DNA of 64,000 nt from Mesorhizobium sp. M1D.F.Ca.ET.043.01.1.1 (GCF_003952385.1 NZ_CP034444.1:6151001-6215000); one strand, 5' to 3'. Positions 29,534-38,797 are shown, counted from the stretch's first letter. The notes: generated by a model not told the origin, from the letters alone. Made by a program: numbers and translations.

Positions 29534-30382
29534 ATGTCCGCTTCCGGTCGAACAGGGCATTGGCTTTCGGGCGCCGCTGCGCTGGCGCTGCTCCTCGGCC
29601 TGACCGCGCGTTCCACTGCGATAGAGCCGGTCGATGTCGAGCTGGTGCTGGCGGTCGATGTTTCGCTCTCCATGTCGCCGACCGAACTCGAGATCCAGCG
29701 CCATGGCTATGCGGCGGCACTGACGCATGACAATGTGCTCAAGGCCATCGCCGACGGCGTCTATGGCAAGATTGCGGTTGCCTATGTCGAGTGGGCCGGC
29801 ACCAGATGGCAGCGGGTCGTCGTGCCGTGGACGGTGATCGCCAATCGCGCCGATGCTGAACGGGTCGTCGCGCAGATGAACGCGCGTCCGCCGGACAGCG
29901 CGCGACGCACCTCCATCTCCGGCGCGCTTGCCTTCGGCAGCGACCTTTTCGCCGAAAGCGGCTTTCAGGGCACCAAGCGCGTCATCGATGTTTCGGGCGA
30001 CGGACCCAACAACCAAGGCGCGCCGGTCGATATCACGCGCGACGAGGTGGTGAGGCAGGGCATCACCATCAACGGGCTGCCGCTGATGACGCGCGGCGGG
30101 TTCAGCGGCGCCTTCGATGTCGACAATCTCGACCGCTACTACAGCGACTGCGTCATCGGCGGGCCGGGCGCCTTCATGATCCCGGTCAACGACTGGACGC
30201 AATTCCCGGAAGCGATCCGTCGCAAGCTGGTGCTCGAGCTTGCCGGTCCGGCCTCGCCGCAATGGGCGGCGGAAGAGGCGGCCCATCCGCCGGTCGTGCT
30301 GGCCGACGACAAGCCGGCGGCCGATTGCCTGGCCGGTGAGAAGATGTGGCGCAACCGCGGCTGGATGCTGGACAGCCGGTAA
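29534..30382 (+). CDS. DUF1194 (VWA-like) exported protein
   Basis: The 282-residue protein has a signal peptide (LSGAAALALLLGLTARSTA). A von Willebrand A-like domain follows, with a MIDAS-like VDVSLSMSPTE near residue 50 and VIDVSGDGPNNQG near 165. DUF1194 proteins are common in rhizobia and their function is unknown. It stands alone after a terminator. Confidence 0.88.
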   Translation: MSASGRTGHWLSGAAALALLLGLTARSTAIEPVDVELVLAVDVSLSMSPTELEIQRHGYAAALTHDNVLKAIADGVYGKIAVAYVEWAGTRWQRVVVPWTVIANRADAERVVAQMNARPPDSARRTSISGALAFGSDLFAESGFQGTKRVIDVSGDGPNNQGAPVDITRDEVVRQGITINGLPLMTRGGFSGAFDVDNLDRYYSDCVIGGPGAFMIPVNDWTQFPEAIRRKLVLELAGPASPQWAAEEAAHPPVVLADDKPAADCLAGEKMWRNRGWMLDSR

Positions 30383-30530
30383 AAGCAATCCCAGGAAAAA
30401 ATACTCGGTACTTTCCGTTGGAAACTGCCGCCGAGGGTTGCCGGACGCAGGGTTGCTTCCGTGCGCAGCACGATGGCAATGTGCCGTGGGGTCGGCGCAA
30501 CTGGTCGAAGCGACCAAGGAGGAAGTCACA

Positions 30531-30872
30531 ATGAAGCGTTTGGTCATCCTGGCGGCCCTTGCCTCGACAATATTTATCGGCAGCGCCAGCGCCCAGTTCT
30601 ACGGCGAGGCGGCCTGTGTGCTGTTCGAGAATGCAAACTTCCGCGGACGCTCGCTTGAAATGGGGCCCGACGACTCCGTCAATTTCCGGGGCGGGTTCTG
30701 GAACGACCGCGTTTCCTCGGTGCTCGTGCGCCCGGGCTGTACGCTCGTTGCCTATGAAAATTCAGGAAGGCGCGGCCGCTCGATCGAACTCAACCGCAGG
30801 GTCCGCAATTTCGGAGACTCCGCCTGGAACGACCGCATCTCGTCCGCGGAATGCTATTGCGACCGATATTGA
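30531..30872 (+). CDS. Secreted beta/gamma-crystallin-like protein
   Basis: The 113-residue protein has a signal peptide (MKRLVILAALASTIFIGSASA) and two short Greek-key repeats. Each repeat ends in the calcium-binding pattern (N/D)(N/D)xx(S/T)S: NDRVSS at residues 58-63 and NDRISS at 100-105. This layout is that of a single beta/gamma-crystallin domain, also annotated as peptidase inhibitor family I36. The ribosome site (AAGGAGGAA) is strong. Calcium binding is predicted, and the cellular role is unknown. Confidence 0.85.
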   Translation: MKRLVILAALASTIFIGSASAQFYGEAACVLFENANFRGRSLEMGPDDSVNFRGGFWNDRVSSVLVRPGCTLVAYENSGRRGRSIELNRRVRNFGDSAWNDRISSAECYCDRY

Positions 30873-31079
30873 AGCCGGTCGAAACCCGGCGAGCGGTCGC
30901 AACCGGTCGAGCATGCGCGGCTCGCCAGGGGCGTCCCGCGCGCTGGATCAGACCATCGTCCATGACCGGTCCTGTTTCATTGACAAGCCTTTTGGGCTCT
31001 GTGATGCGCTGGACGCAAAAAACGAAGGAAAGAAGTTCTGATCCGGTTTCCCAGCCAGTGAGTCCAATAGACCAACCGC

Positions 31080-32081
31080 TTATGCCGCCAGCAACTGCTT
31101 GCGGTCGACGCGTTCCTGCTGCGGCGAGCGGGCATAGAGCTCGCGATAGCATTTGGAGAAGTGCGAGGCCGAGACGAAACCGCAGGCCACCGCCACCTCG
31201 ACCACCGGCATCGACGACTGGATGAGCAGGTGCCTGGCGCGGTCGAGCCGGATCTCCAGATAGTAGCGGGCGGGGGAGCGGCCCATCTCGGTGCGGAACA
31301 GGCGCTCGATCTGCCGGCGCGACAGATCGACATGGTCGGCGATCTCGATCAGCGACAGCGGTTCGGAAAGGTTCGCCTCCATCAATTCGATGATGGTCAG
31401 CACCTTGGAATTCTGCACGCCCAGGCGGGCGCGCAACGGCAAGCGCTGGCGATCGGTCGGGCTGCGCACGCGGTCGGTCAGCACCTGCTCGCAGACGCGG
31501 TTGACGAGGCTCTCGTCGAAATCGTCGCCGATCAGCTTCAGCATCATATCGAGCGCCGCGGTGCCGCCGGCGCAGGTGTAGACGTTCTGATCGATCTCAA
31601 AGAGGTCGGCAAAGACATTGGCCTTCGGGAAGGCCTCCGAAAAGCCGGGAAGGTTCTCCCAATGGATGGCGCAGCGCTTGTTGGACAACAGACCTGCGGC
31701 GGCGAGGATGTGGGCGCCGGTGCACAGGCCGCCCACGGCGACGCCGCGGTTGTATTCCTCGCGCAGCCAGGCGAAAGCGGACTTGTTGTGGTAGCGCTCG
31801 ACATTGATGCCGCTGCAGACGATCGCCATGTTCGGCCTGTCAGCTCCGGCCATCTTCCTGCGCTCTTCCTCGAGCGAGGTGTTGACGGCGCATTCGACAC
31901 CGTTCGAGGCGCGCACCGGCTTGCCGTCGATGCTGGCCAGCCGCCAGCTATAGGCCTCGTGGCCGAGCATCCGGTTGGCCGAACGCAACGGGTCGAGCGC
32001 CGTCGCAAAGGCGATCATGGTGAAATCGGGGATGAGGAAGAATACAAACGATCTCTTGATCGGATGCTTTACTGCATTCAC
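31080..32081 (-). CDS. GlxA-family AraC regulator, GbdR-like
   Basis: The 333-residue protein joins an N-terminal DJ-1/PfpI-like domain (GGLCTGAHILAAAG near residue 120, CAIHWENLPGFSE) to a C-terminal AraC helix-turn-helix pair (about 230-325: EIADHVDLSRRQIERLFR and VACGFVSASHFSKCYRE). This matches GbdR of Pseudomonas, which senses glycine betaine or dimethylglycine and activates their catabolic genes. The betaine-demethylation genes around it support the same role. It starts at a GTG preceded by GAGG. A perfect inverted repeat lies 108 bp upstream. Confidence 0.88.
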   Translation of the reverse strand: MNAVKHPIKRSFVFFLIPDFTMIAFATALDPLRSANRMLGHEAYSWRLASIDGKPVRASNGVECAVNTSLEEERRKMAGADRPNMAIVCSGINVERYHNKSAFAWLREEYNRGVAVGGLCTGAHILAAAGLLSNKRCAIHWENLPGFSEAFPKANVFADLFEIDQNVYTCAGGTAALDMMLKLIGDDFDESLVNRVCEQVLTDRVRSPTDRQRLPLRARLGVQNSKVLTIIELMEANLSEPLSLIEIADHVDLSRRQIERLFRTEMGRSPARYYLEIRLDRARHLLIQSSMPVVEVAVACGFVSASHFSKCYRELYARSPQQERVDRKQLLAA

Positions 32082-32188
32082 GGGGAAACCTCACGCAGCC
32101 ATGACGCGAACAGAATGTCGCGAACAGCATAGCGTCATCAGGAAATACCATTCTTGTCAATCGGGTAGGTGTTTAAGTGAAGATTAAA

Positions 32189-32208
32189 TTTGCGACACGG
32201 GTCGCAAA
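32189..32208. promoter_or_regulatory. Perfect inverted repeat upstream of the GbdR-like regulator
   Basis: TTTGCGAC (32189-32196) and GTCGCAAA (32201-32208) are separated by ACGG. The GCGAC core recurs at 32615, 32627 and in 45245-45305. It could be the binding site of the GbdR-like protein or another regulator of betaine genes. Confidence 0.45.
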
Positions 32209-32349
32209 TGGGCAATTGGTCCGAGGCTGGACCCTCCACCTATGCAACGAAAGCCCGATGAAAATGAAAACGCCGCCGCGGCAAGGCCGGGCGGCGTCGA
32301 ATTCCATTCTGTGCGACGGCAATCAGTTGCCGTTCGAAAAACCGGTGTC

Positions 32350-32484
32350 TCAGGCTACGAAGCCGAGGCGAGCGGCAGCCATGGCGCCGGTCTGGCCGGG
32401 CATGGTCTTGGCGAGACGCTGACGCTCGAGAGCGGTCGTCAGGTTCATTTCGCGGCGGGTGAACAGGCGGGCAAAGAGCTTCAT
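32350..32484 (-). CDS. Small basic protein, 44 residues, unknown function
   Basis: The frame encodes MKLFARLFTRREMNLTTALE and continues to a TGA at 32350, ending GAMAAARLGFVA. I place the start at the third of three consecutive ATG codons because GGAG lies six bases before it; a start at 32496 would add MEMM. The sequence is compact, basic and helical, without a signal peptide or DUF1127 signature. The upstream DNA is AT-rich and motif-laden. Support comes from the ribosome site and reading-frame quality, not from a known family. Confidence 0.5.
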   Translation of the reverse strand: MKLFARLFTRREMNLTTALERQRLAKTMPGQTGAMAAARLGFVA

Positions 32485-32496
32485 CATCATCTCCAT

Positions 32497-32761
32497 TTGG
32501 TTGCTCAGACGGGTCGCCTTCGCTTAATGGAGTGGGGCAGCTCGTTGGCTGGCAGTGATATAGGCTTGCTTTGGCGAAAACTAAATCGCAAAAGCGAAGC
32601 GCTTGATATGAAAAGCGACATCAATTGCGACATCTTTGGGCAGGATGCCCGAAATTTGCGATTATTTACAATGAATTAAATAGGGAACTGTGTCGCTATG
32701 CGAGTGCTTCATATGCGTCATGCAGCGGCCGCATGGCTCGAAAACTCGTTTGAGTGCAAAC
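32497..32761. other. AT-rich non-coding stretch with repeated GCGACATC
   Basis: No gene is evident. The region contains GCGACATC as a direct repeat (32615-32622 and 32627-32634, 12 bp apart) and TTTGCGATT near 32655. The sequence is notably more AT-rich than its surroundings. It probably holds the promoter of the 44-residue gene on the minus strand. Confidence 0.4.
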
Positions 32762-32797
32762 AAAAAGGCCTGCCGGTCTGACGCCACGGCAGGCCTT
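32762..32797 (-). terminator. Rho-independent terminator of the DUF1127 gene
   Basis: AAGGCCTGCCG pairs with CGGCAGGCCTT, and on the minus strand the hairpin is followed by TTTTTG. It lies 22 bp after the DUF1127 stop. Confidence 0.8.
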
Positions 32798-32818
32798 CAG
32801 CACTTTAGACACACTTAA

Positions 32819-33004
32819 CTACTTGGCTCCGGCCCAGGTTCCGACGCCGTAACGCATACCGGTCTTGGCATCGGCGGCTTCCGGCCAGCCGATATCCTTC
32901 TGCAGTTCGATCGGCAGCGCATGGATGGCGCGTTCGGTCTGGTAGCGTGCACGGGCCGCGCTGAATTCGGTCGCGAGCCGACCGATGGACGACAGGATGG
33001 ACAT
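32819..33004 (-). CDS. DUF1127 small protein
   Basis: A 61-residue protein with the DUF1127 core AIHALPIELQKDIGWPE at about residues 26-42, rich in Arg and Ala before it. Small DUF1127 proteins of rhizobia and relatives have been linked to phosphate, carbon and RNA metabolism; the role here is not known. It is divergent from the LysR gene and shares a 220-bp promoter region with it. Confidence 0.88.
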   Translation of the reverse strand: MSILSSIGRLATEFSAARARYQTERAIHALPIELQKDIGWPEAADAKTGMRYGVGTWAGAK

Positions 33005-33169
33005 TTTCTTTCTCCTCTATGCGGGCAGGGAGGCGCCCGGCAATGCGTTACGTCAGGTCTGTTTCAGCTTCATTTCATGTCGATTGCAGGTCTGTGTCGT
33101 GGTCCTTCGATGGCTGCTTTTGGCAGCATCCTGCATCGATCGAGTTGACTATGCGCCCGAAGTGATGTT

Positions 33170-33193
33170 CAATCAAACGAAATGGAATGATTG
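33170..33193. promoter_or_regulatory. Inverted repeat in the LysR/DUF1127 intergenic region
   Basis: CAATCA (33170-33175) and TGATTG (33188-33193) are separated by 12 bp, 31 bp before the LysR start. The shape fits a LysR-type site (interrupted dyad) and would allow autoregulation. Confidence 0.4.
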
Positions 33194-33224
33194 TTTGCAT
33201 CAGAAAAATTGAAGGCAAGCTCCA

Positions 33225-34124
33225 ATGAACGCCCCGCTCAACCATCCTCTGCCGCTGCTCGATCTCGACGTGCTGCGCACTTTCGTGGCGATCGCCGAGA
33301 CTGGCAGTTTCACCACCGCCGCCAACGCGGTGTTCCGCACGCCCTCGGCCGTCTCCATGCAGATCAAGAAGCTGGAAGACATTCTCGGCCGCTCCGTTTT
33401 CGCGCGCGACGCGCGTTCCGTGACGCTGACCACCGATGGCGAGATGCTGCTTGGCTACGCCCGTCGGCTGTTGTCGATCAACCGCGAGGTGGTGTCGAAA
33501 TTCATCATTCCCGACATCGTCGGCGTGGTCAGGCTCGGCTCTCCTGACGATTATGGCGAGCGCGTGCTGCCGCATGTGCTGAAGCGCTTCGCGCAGTCGC
33601 ATCCGTCGATCGCGGTCGACGTCACCATCGACCAGAGCATCAATCTGCGCCGGCGCATGGACGATCGCGCGCTCGACATCACGCTGCTCACCAATTCCTA
33701 CAAGACCAGCGCGCTCGGCGCCGAGGTGCTTTTGACCGAACCGATCGTCTGGGCCGGCGCCAAGGGCGGCTGCGCGCATCTGCGCGAACCGCTGCCGGTG
33801 TCGCTTTGGGAAGAGGGCTGCGCCTGGCGGGCCGGCGCCCTGGAAGCGCTCGGGCGCGAGGGCCGCAACTACCGAATCGCGTATATGAGCGCCCACACGG
33901 CCGGCCAGCGCGCCGCGATCATGGCCGACCTTGCCGTGGCGCCGCTGCCCAAGTCGTTCCTCGGCGACGAGATGGTGTCGCTTGGCGCGAAGGACGGCAT
34001 GCCCGACATCGGCACCTACAATCTCGCCATGGTGGTGGCGCCCGATGCCAGCGCGCCGGTGAAGGCCGTCGCCGACCACATCCGCGCGACGTTCGAACTG
34101 TTCCGCGAAACCGGCAAGTTCTGA
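33225..34124 (+). CDS. LysR-family transcriptional regulator
   Basis: The 299-residue protein has an N-terminal winged helix-turn-helix (LDLDVLRTFVAIAETGSFTTAANAVFRTPSAVSMQIKKLED; residues about 12-52) and a periplasmic-binding-fold C-terminal effector domain. The C-terminal part resembles LrhA-like regulators, and such regulators often sit beside DUF1127 genes. The effector is unknown. The neighbouring esterase, convergent, ends two bases after its stop. Confidence 0.92.
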   Translation: MNAPLNHPLPLLDLDVLRTFVAIAETGSFTTAANAVFRTPSAVSMQIKKLEDILGRSVFARDARSVTLTTDGEMLLGYARRLLSINREVVSKFIIPDIVGVVRLGSPDDYGERVLPHVLKRFAQSHPSIAVDVTIDQSINLRRRMDDRALDITLLTNSYKTSALGAEVLLTEPIVWAGAKGGCAHLREPLPVSLWEEGCAWRAGALEALGREGRNYRIAYMSAHTAGQRAAIMADLAVAPLPKSFLGDEMVSLGAKDGMPDIGTYNLAMVVAPDASAPVKAVADHIRATFELFRETGKF

Positions 34125-34125
34125 G

Positions 34126-35091
34126 CTATTCGGCCGCCGGTGCGGCGCTGGCCGCGATAGCGGCTTTTGTCCTGCGCCGTACGCGGGCGCGCCGTGATCT
34201 CGGCCCGCTGGTGAGGAAGTTGACGATGCTGTCACGCGCGCGGCGCGCTTCCGGCATCTCGATCAGCGGCCAGACGTGGAACATGCCTTCTTCGTAGACT
34301 ACGTCGACCTCGACGCCGGCGCCGCGCGCCCGTTCGGCGAAGATCAGATTGTCGGGGCTGAGCAGGTCGCGCGAGCCGGTGAGCAGCAGCGTTTTCGGCA
34401 GCACGGAGAGATCGCCGTAGAGCGGGCTGATGCGCCAGTCGGCGCGGTCGATGCCGGCGCTGTAGAGCCGGATCGCCTCGAGCCCGCCGGAAATGCCGAG
34501 CCATGGATCGTTGCGCTCCGCCTCGAACACCTCCGGATTGGACAGCGACATATCGAGGCCGGGCGAGATCAGCACGTGCCGCGACGGTGCGGGAAGGCCT
34601 TCCTCGGCGGCCATCATGGTGAGCACCACGGCCATGTTGCCGCCGGCGGAATCGCCCATGAAGACGATATCTGCGGCATCGGTCTCCTCCAGCATGCGCC
34701 GGTAGACGTCGCCGACCATGCCGAACATGTCATGGAAATTGTGCTCCGGCGCGATCGGATAGATCGGCACGGTGACGCCGAAACCCAGTCGCTCCGCCAT
34801 CTCGGCGATCAGCACCCAGTGATAAGACGTGATCTGGAAGACGAACGCACCGCCATGCATATAAAGGATGCGCCGGCGCTCGCCGGCCCTCGGTGCGATC
34901 TCATAGACGGGAAAGCCGTCGACGCTGGTCTCGGTGATATCCAGCCGTGCCTTGAGCAATACCGGTGGATGGTAGTCCTCGGTCTTGCGCGCGTAGGCGA
35001 TCCAGCGCTGCAGATTTTCGGGACTGGAAAAGGCCTTCTTACGGCTGTGCCTAAGAATGAACGAGACGACGTGGCTTTTCAAACTGGGCAT
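34126..35091 (-). CDS. Alpha/beta hydrolase, hormone-sensitive-lipase-like esterase
   Basis: The 321-residue protein shows the HSL oxyanion motif HGGAF, the nucleophile GDSAGGN, an Asp in SRDLLSPD and a His in EGMFHVWP, the complete family IV triad. It probably hydrolyses short-chain acyl esters in the cytoplasm. The C-terminal ~25 residues are a basic Ala/Arg tail. The gene is convergent with LysR and followed upstream by the second DUF1127 gene on the same strand. Confidence 0.9.
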   Translation of the reverse strand: MPSLKSHVVSFILRHSRKKAFSSPENLQRWIAYARKTEDYHPPVLLKARLDITETSVDGFPVYEIAPRAGERRRILYMHGGAFVFQITSYHWVLIAEMAERLGFGVTVPIYPIAPEHNFHDMFGMVGDVYRRMLEETDAADIVFMGDSAGGNMAVVLTMMAAEEGLPAPSRHVLISPGLDMSLSNPEVFEAERNDPWLGISGGLEAIRLYSAGIDRADWRISPLYGDLSVLPKTLLLTGSRDLLSPDNLIFAERARGAGVEVDVVYEEGMFHVWPLIEMPEARRARDSIVNFLTSGPRSRRARVRRRTKAAIAASAAPAAE

Positions 35092-35335
35092 GCGGATACA
35101 CGGACTTCGGCAGAGCCGACTAAGAGAATTCCCCCATCATGCGAAGATTGTAGCTCGGTAAAAAATGTCAAGGCGCGCCGCGGCCACATCGGCGTGATGC
35201 GACGCCCGATTCGATGGCGGGCGCCTCACCGTCGTCCCGGCAGCATCGCGGCGCGCAGCTTGTTGTCGCCGCTCGCCGAGGCCGCTTGCCGGTCCCGGCG
35301 CCTGCCGAGCAGCTTGCATTTGTCCGCGAAGGTCA

Positions 35336-35521
35336 TCAGCGCGGCGTGCCCAGCAGCAGCTTGTGAAGGGCTGCCTGCGGGTCGCTCGGCGGCGAAGCCG
35401 GCCAGCCGAGATCCTTCTGGACATGCGCGGGCAGGTCGTTGAGCGCGCGGATCGCCTTGTTGCGGGCATGGGCGTGCCGGATGGCAACACCGAAGCGGCC
35501 AAGACTATTGAACATCGACAT
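35336..35521 (-). CDS. DUF1127 small protein (second copy)
   Basis: A 61-residue protein with the DUF1127 core AIRALNDLPAHVQKDLGWP at about residues 24-42, again preceded by Arg/His/Ala-rich sequence. It has the same length and layout as the copy at 32819 but diverged sequence. The start is preceded by GGAGGAACC. Two such genes within 2.7 kb, with the LysR gene between them, look like a small local paralogue family. Confidence 0.85.
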   Translation of the reverse strand: MSMFNSLGRFGVAIRHAHARNKAIRALNDLPAHVQKDLGWPASPPSDPQAALHKLLLGTPR

Positions 35522-35707
35522 TGTGGTTCCTCCGGAAGGTCGCGCTGGCCCGAAGACATTTCACGCCAGCCCTTCGATGGCGGGCTAAATGCGCCCGGCA
35601 TGTTTCCAGCGGATTTCACCAAAACAGCATTTCGGTTTCCGGATCGGGCTGATCCGGAAACATTTGCATGCAAATGAAATCGAAATGCGTTCCGGTGGGA
35701 GGCCGGC

Positions 35708-37777
35708 CTATTCGCGGCCGCGTCGCGCCGCACGCTCCTCGCGCGAGCGCCGGCGCGGGGTGGCATCGCCCGCCGCGCCATCCCCGCTCGTTGCCTTGCG
35801 CGGCGGCAGCTTCACCGCGGCGGCCAGCTTCGGGAACGGATCGATCTTGTTCGGCAGCGCCATGGCGTAGACGAAATGCTCCTGGAATTTTGGTTCCAGC
35901 GCGGTCTCGATCTTCTCGATCCTGCTCACTGTCTCCTCGATCTCACGGCGGTAGCCGCGATTGAGGAGCGCCATACGCGCGCCGGCACCGGCGGCATTGC
36001 CAACGGCTTTGACCTTGTCCAAGTCGCAGTCGGGGATCAGTCCCAGCACCATGGCGTATTTCGGATCGATGAAGGAGCCGAAGGCGCCGGCGAAATGGAT
36101 GCTGTCGACATGGTCGGTGTGCTGCTTTTCCATCAAAAGCTTGGTGCCGGCATAGAGCGCCGCCTTGGCAAGCTGGATGGCGCGCACGTCGTTCTGGGTG
36201 ATGGTGATCTTGGGCTCGCCGTCCTTCAGCACGTAGGAGAAGGTGCGGCCGTTGGCGACGATGCGCGGCGAGCGCGCGGCAAGCGAACCGTCGACGACGC
36301 CATCTTCCGAGATGATGCCGGCGAGATACATCTCGGCGATCACTTCGATGATGCCGGAGCCGCAAATGCCGGTGACGCCGGTCGCCTGCACGCTTTCGGC
36401 GAAGCCAGGCTGATCGGACCAGAGCTCCGAGCCGATGACGCGGTAGCGCGGCTCCAGCGTGTCGGGGTCGATGCGCACGCGCTCGATGGCGCCGGGCGCG
36501 GCGCGCTGGCCGCCGGATATCTCCGCACCCTCGAAGGCGGGACCGGTGGGGGAGGAGGCCGCCACCACCCGCGTGGAGTTGCCGAGCACGATCTCGGCAT
36601 TGGTGCCGACATCGACGATCAGCATCATCTCGTCCTGCCGATGCGGACCTTCGGAGAGGGTGACCGCGGCGGCATCGGCGCCGACATGCCCGGCGATGCA
36701 AGGCAGCATATAGAGGCGCGCGCCCTGGTTCAGCTTCAGGCCGATGTCGGAGGCTTTGATGCGCACTGCGCCCGAAACGGCCAGCGCGAAAGGCGCGCCG
36801 CCGAGCTCGGTCGGATCGATGCCGAGGAACAGGTGATGCATGATCGGATTGCCGACGAACACCGCGTCGAGGATGTCGTTGCGCTGCACATTGCCCTCCG
36901 CGCAGACCTTGTCGACGAGGCCGGAGACGGCCTCGCGCACCGCGACCGTCATGCCTTCGCGGCCGTCCGGGTTCATCATCACATAGGAGACGCGGCTCAT
37001 CAGATCCTCGCCGAAGCGTATCTGCGGATTGGACGTGCCGGAGGAGGCGGCGACGCGGCCCGACAGCAGCGACACCAGATGCATGGCGATGGTGGTCGAA
37101 CCGATGTCGCAGGCGAGGCCATAGGCCTCGTTCTTCAGCCCGGGCCATAGCGCGATGACGCGCGCGATGTCGCTGTCGGCATCCTTGTGAATGGCGGCGG
37201 TGGCGGTCCAGTTGCCCTTGCGCAGGATGCCTTGCACCTGCGGCAGCAGATAGAAATCGAATTCGAGGTTCTTGAAGCCCCAGTCCTTCATCAAGGCGAT
37301 CTTCAGCCGGTCGAGATCGCCGAGCGGCTTGTGCATGTCGGGCTCTTCGATCTCGACATAGCAGATGCGCACCGCCGTATCGCGGGCGATGACCCTGGTG
37401 TCAGCATCCTTGCGGATGGTCTGGGCATTGATGACCGTGTCCTGCGGCACGTCGATGACGAGGTCGCCGAGGATCTGCGCCGAGCAGGACAGGCGGCGGC
37501 GGTCGGGCAGGCCGCGGACGCGCTCGTAGCGCTCTTCCTTGGCGCCCTTGGACGAGATGTGATCGTTGGACGAGACGATCTTGTGCTTGGCGAAGTTGCC
37601 TTCCTGCACCTCGATCTGGCAGCGCCCGCAGGTGGCGCGGCCGCCGCACACGCTCTCGACATAGACGCCAAGCTGGCGTGCCGCATCGAGCACCGGAGTC
37701 CCAATAGGGAACCGCCCGCGCTTGCCTGACGGCATGAACAGCACGAGCGGGTCGGTTATGTTCGGGGGAGGGTTCAT
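35708..37777 (-). CDS. ASKHA-domain ferredoxin, reductive activator of corrinoid proteins (RamA-like)
   Basis: The 689-residue protein has a plant-type 2Fe-2S domain with C44-x5-C50-x2-C53 and C98, then the DUF4445/ASKHA ATPase region (GLACDIGSTTIAMHL near 225, VDVGTNAEIVLGN near 380, GICGSGIIEVIAEM near 460). Such proteins (RamA, RACo-type) reduce inactive Co(II) corrinoid back to Co(I) with ATP. The C-terminus ends in an Arg-rich tail (PRRRSREERAARRGRE). It is the last gene of the minus-strand methyltransfer operon, 42 bp after the methyl-THF methyltransferase. Confidence 0.93.
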   Translation of the reverse strand: MNPPPNITDPLVLFMPSGKRGRFPIGTPVLDAARQLGVYVESVCGGRATCGRCQIEVQEGNFAKHKIVSSNDHISSKGAKEERYERVRGLPDRRRLSCSAQILGDLVIDVPQDTVINAQTIRKDADTRVIARDTAVRICYVEIEEPDMHKPLGDLDRLKIALMKDWGFKNLEFDFYLLPQVQGILRKGNWTATAAIHKDADSDIARVIALWPGLKNEAYGLACDIGSTTIAMHLVSLLSGRVAASSGTSNPQIRFGEDLMSRVSYVMMNPDGREGMTVAVREAVSGLVDKVCAEGNVQRNDILDAVFVGNPIMHHLFLGIDPTELGGAPFALAVSGAVRIKASDIGLKLNQGARLYMLPCIAGHVGADAAAVTLSEGPHRQDEMMLIVDVGTNAEIVLGNSTRVVAASSPTGPAFEGAEISGGQRAAPGAIERVRIDPDTLEPRYRVIGSELWSDQPGFAESVQATGVTGICGSGIIEVIAEMYLAGIISEDGVVDGSLAARSPRIVANGRTFSYVLKDGEPKITITQNDVRAIQLAKAALYAGTKLLMEKQHTDHVDSIHFAGAFGSFIDPKYAMVLGLIPDCDLDKVKAVGNAAGAGARMALLNRGYRREIEETVSRIEKIETALEPKFQEHFVYAMALPNKIDPFPKLAAAVKLPPRKATSGDGAAGDATPRRRSREERAARRGRE

Positions 37778-37819
37778 ATGCGAATACCTCCCTCTGTCGA
37801 AAACGTCACAATCTTTACC

Positions 37820-38797
37820 TTATGCCCTCGCCATGCGGGCCTCTCGGCCGCCGCGGCGGCGACCACCGGCAGCGGCGGCGCCATCGCCAGGGGCGGTGAC
37901 CGCAACCGGAGCCGCGACCGCATGGCCGCCTTCAGCCGGCTTGTAGTCCTTGTAGGTGCGAATCCAGGTGGTGCAGTTCTCGTCGCTGCCGTTCAGCACG
38001 TTGGCGCCGCGCACGGCCTCCATCTCCTGCGGTCGGACCGGGTTCATGATGGCGCTCGTCATGCCGGCGCCGATCACCATCGGGATGAAGGCGGCGTTGA
38101 TGCCGTGGCGATGCGGCAGGCCGAAGGAGATGTTGGAGAGGCCGCAGGTGGTGTTCACCTTGAGCTCCTCGCGCAGGCGGCGCAGCAGCGCGAAAACCTG
38201 GCGGCCGGCATCGCCCAGCGCACCGATCGGCATCACCAGCGGGTCGACGACGACGTCGTGCGAGGGGATGCCGTGATCGGCGCAGCGCTCGACGATCTTC
38301 TTGGCGACGGCGAAGCGGACGTCCGGATCCATCGAGATGCCGGTCTCGTCATTGGAGATGGCGACGACCGGAACGTTGTATTTCTTGACCAAGGGCAGGA
38401 TCGCCTCGAGCTTTTCTTCCTCGCCGGTGACGGAGTTGACCAGCGGGCGGCCCTTGGCGACCTTGAGCGCCGCCTCGATCGCGGCGGTCACCGAGGAGTC
38501 GATCGACAGCGGCAGGTCGACCAGGTTCTGCACGATCTCCAGCGTCTGCACCAAGAGCGCCGGCTCGGTCGCATTGGGGTCGACGGCGGTGACGCCGGCA
38601 TTGACGTCGAGCATGGTGGCGCCGCAGGCGGCCTGTTCCAGCGCATCCTTGATGACGGTTTCGAAATTACCGGCCACCATCTCGGCGGCAAGCTTCTTGC
38701 GGCCGGTCGGGTTGATGCGCTCGCCGATCACGCAGAAGGGCTGGTCGAAGCCGATGACGATTTCTCGGGTCGCCGAGGCGACGATGGTACGGGTCAT
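37820..38797 (-). CDS. Methyltetrahydrofolate:corrinoid methyltransferase (AcsE/DHPS-like)
   Basis: The 325-residue TIM-barrel pterin-binding protein has INPTGRKKL near residue 29 and MLDVNAG near 62, typical of methyl-THF:corrinoid methyltransferases (AcsE-like) and the MetH pterin domain. It would shift the methyl group between corrinoid protein and tetrahydrofolate. The end is an Arg-rich tail, GGRRRGGREARMARA. The upstream gap holds a 20-bp palindrome shared with the betaine-homocysteine methyltransferase promoter. Confidence 0.92.
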   Translation of the reverse strand: MTRTIVASATREIVIGFDQPFCVIGERINPTGRKKLAAEMVAGNFETVIKDALEQAACGATMLDVNAGVTAVDPNATEPALLVQTLEIVQNLVDLPLSIDSSVTAAIEAALKVAKGRPLVNSVTGEEEKLEAILPLVKKYNVPVVAISNDETGISMDPDVRFAVAKKIVERCADHGIPSHDVVVDPLVMPIGALGDAGRQVFALLRRLREELKVNTTCGLSNISFGLPHRHGINAAFIPMVIGAGMTSAIMNPVRPQEMEAVRGANVLNGSDENCTTWIRTYKDYKPAEGGHAVAAPVAVTAPGDGAAAAGGRRRGGREARMARA

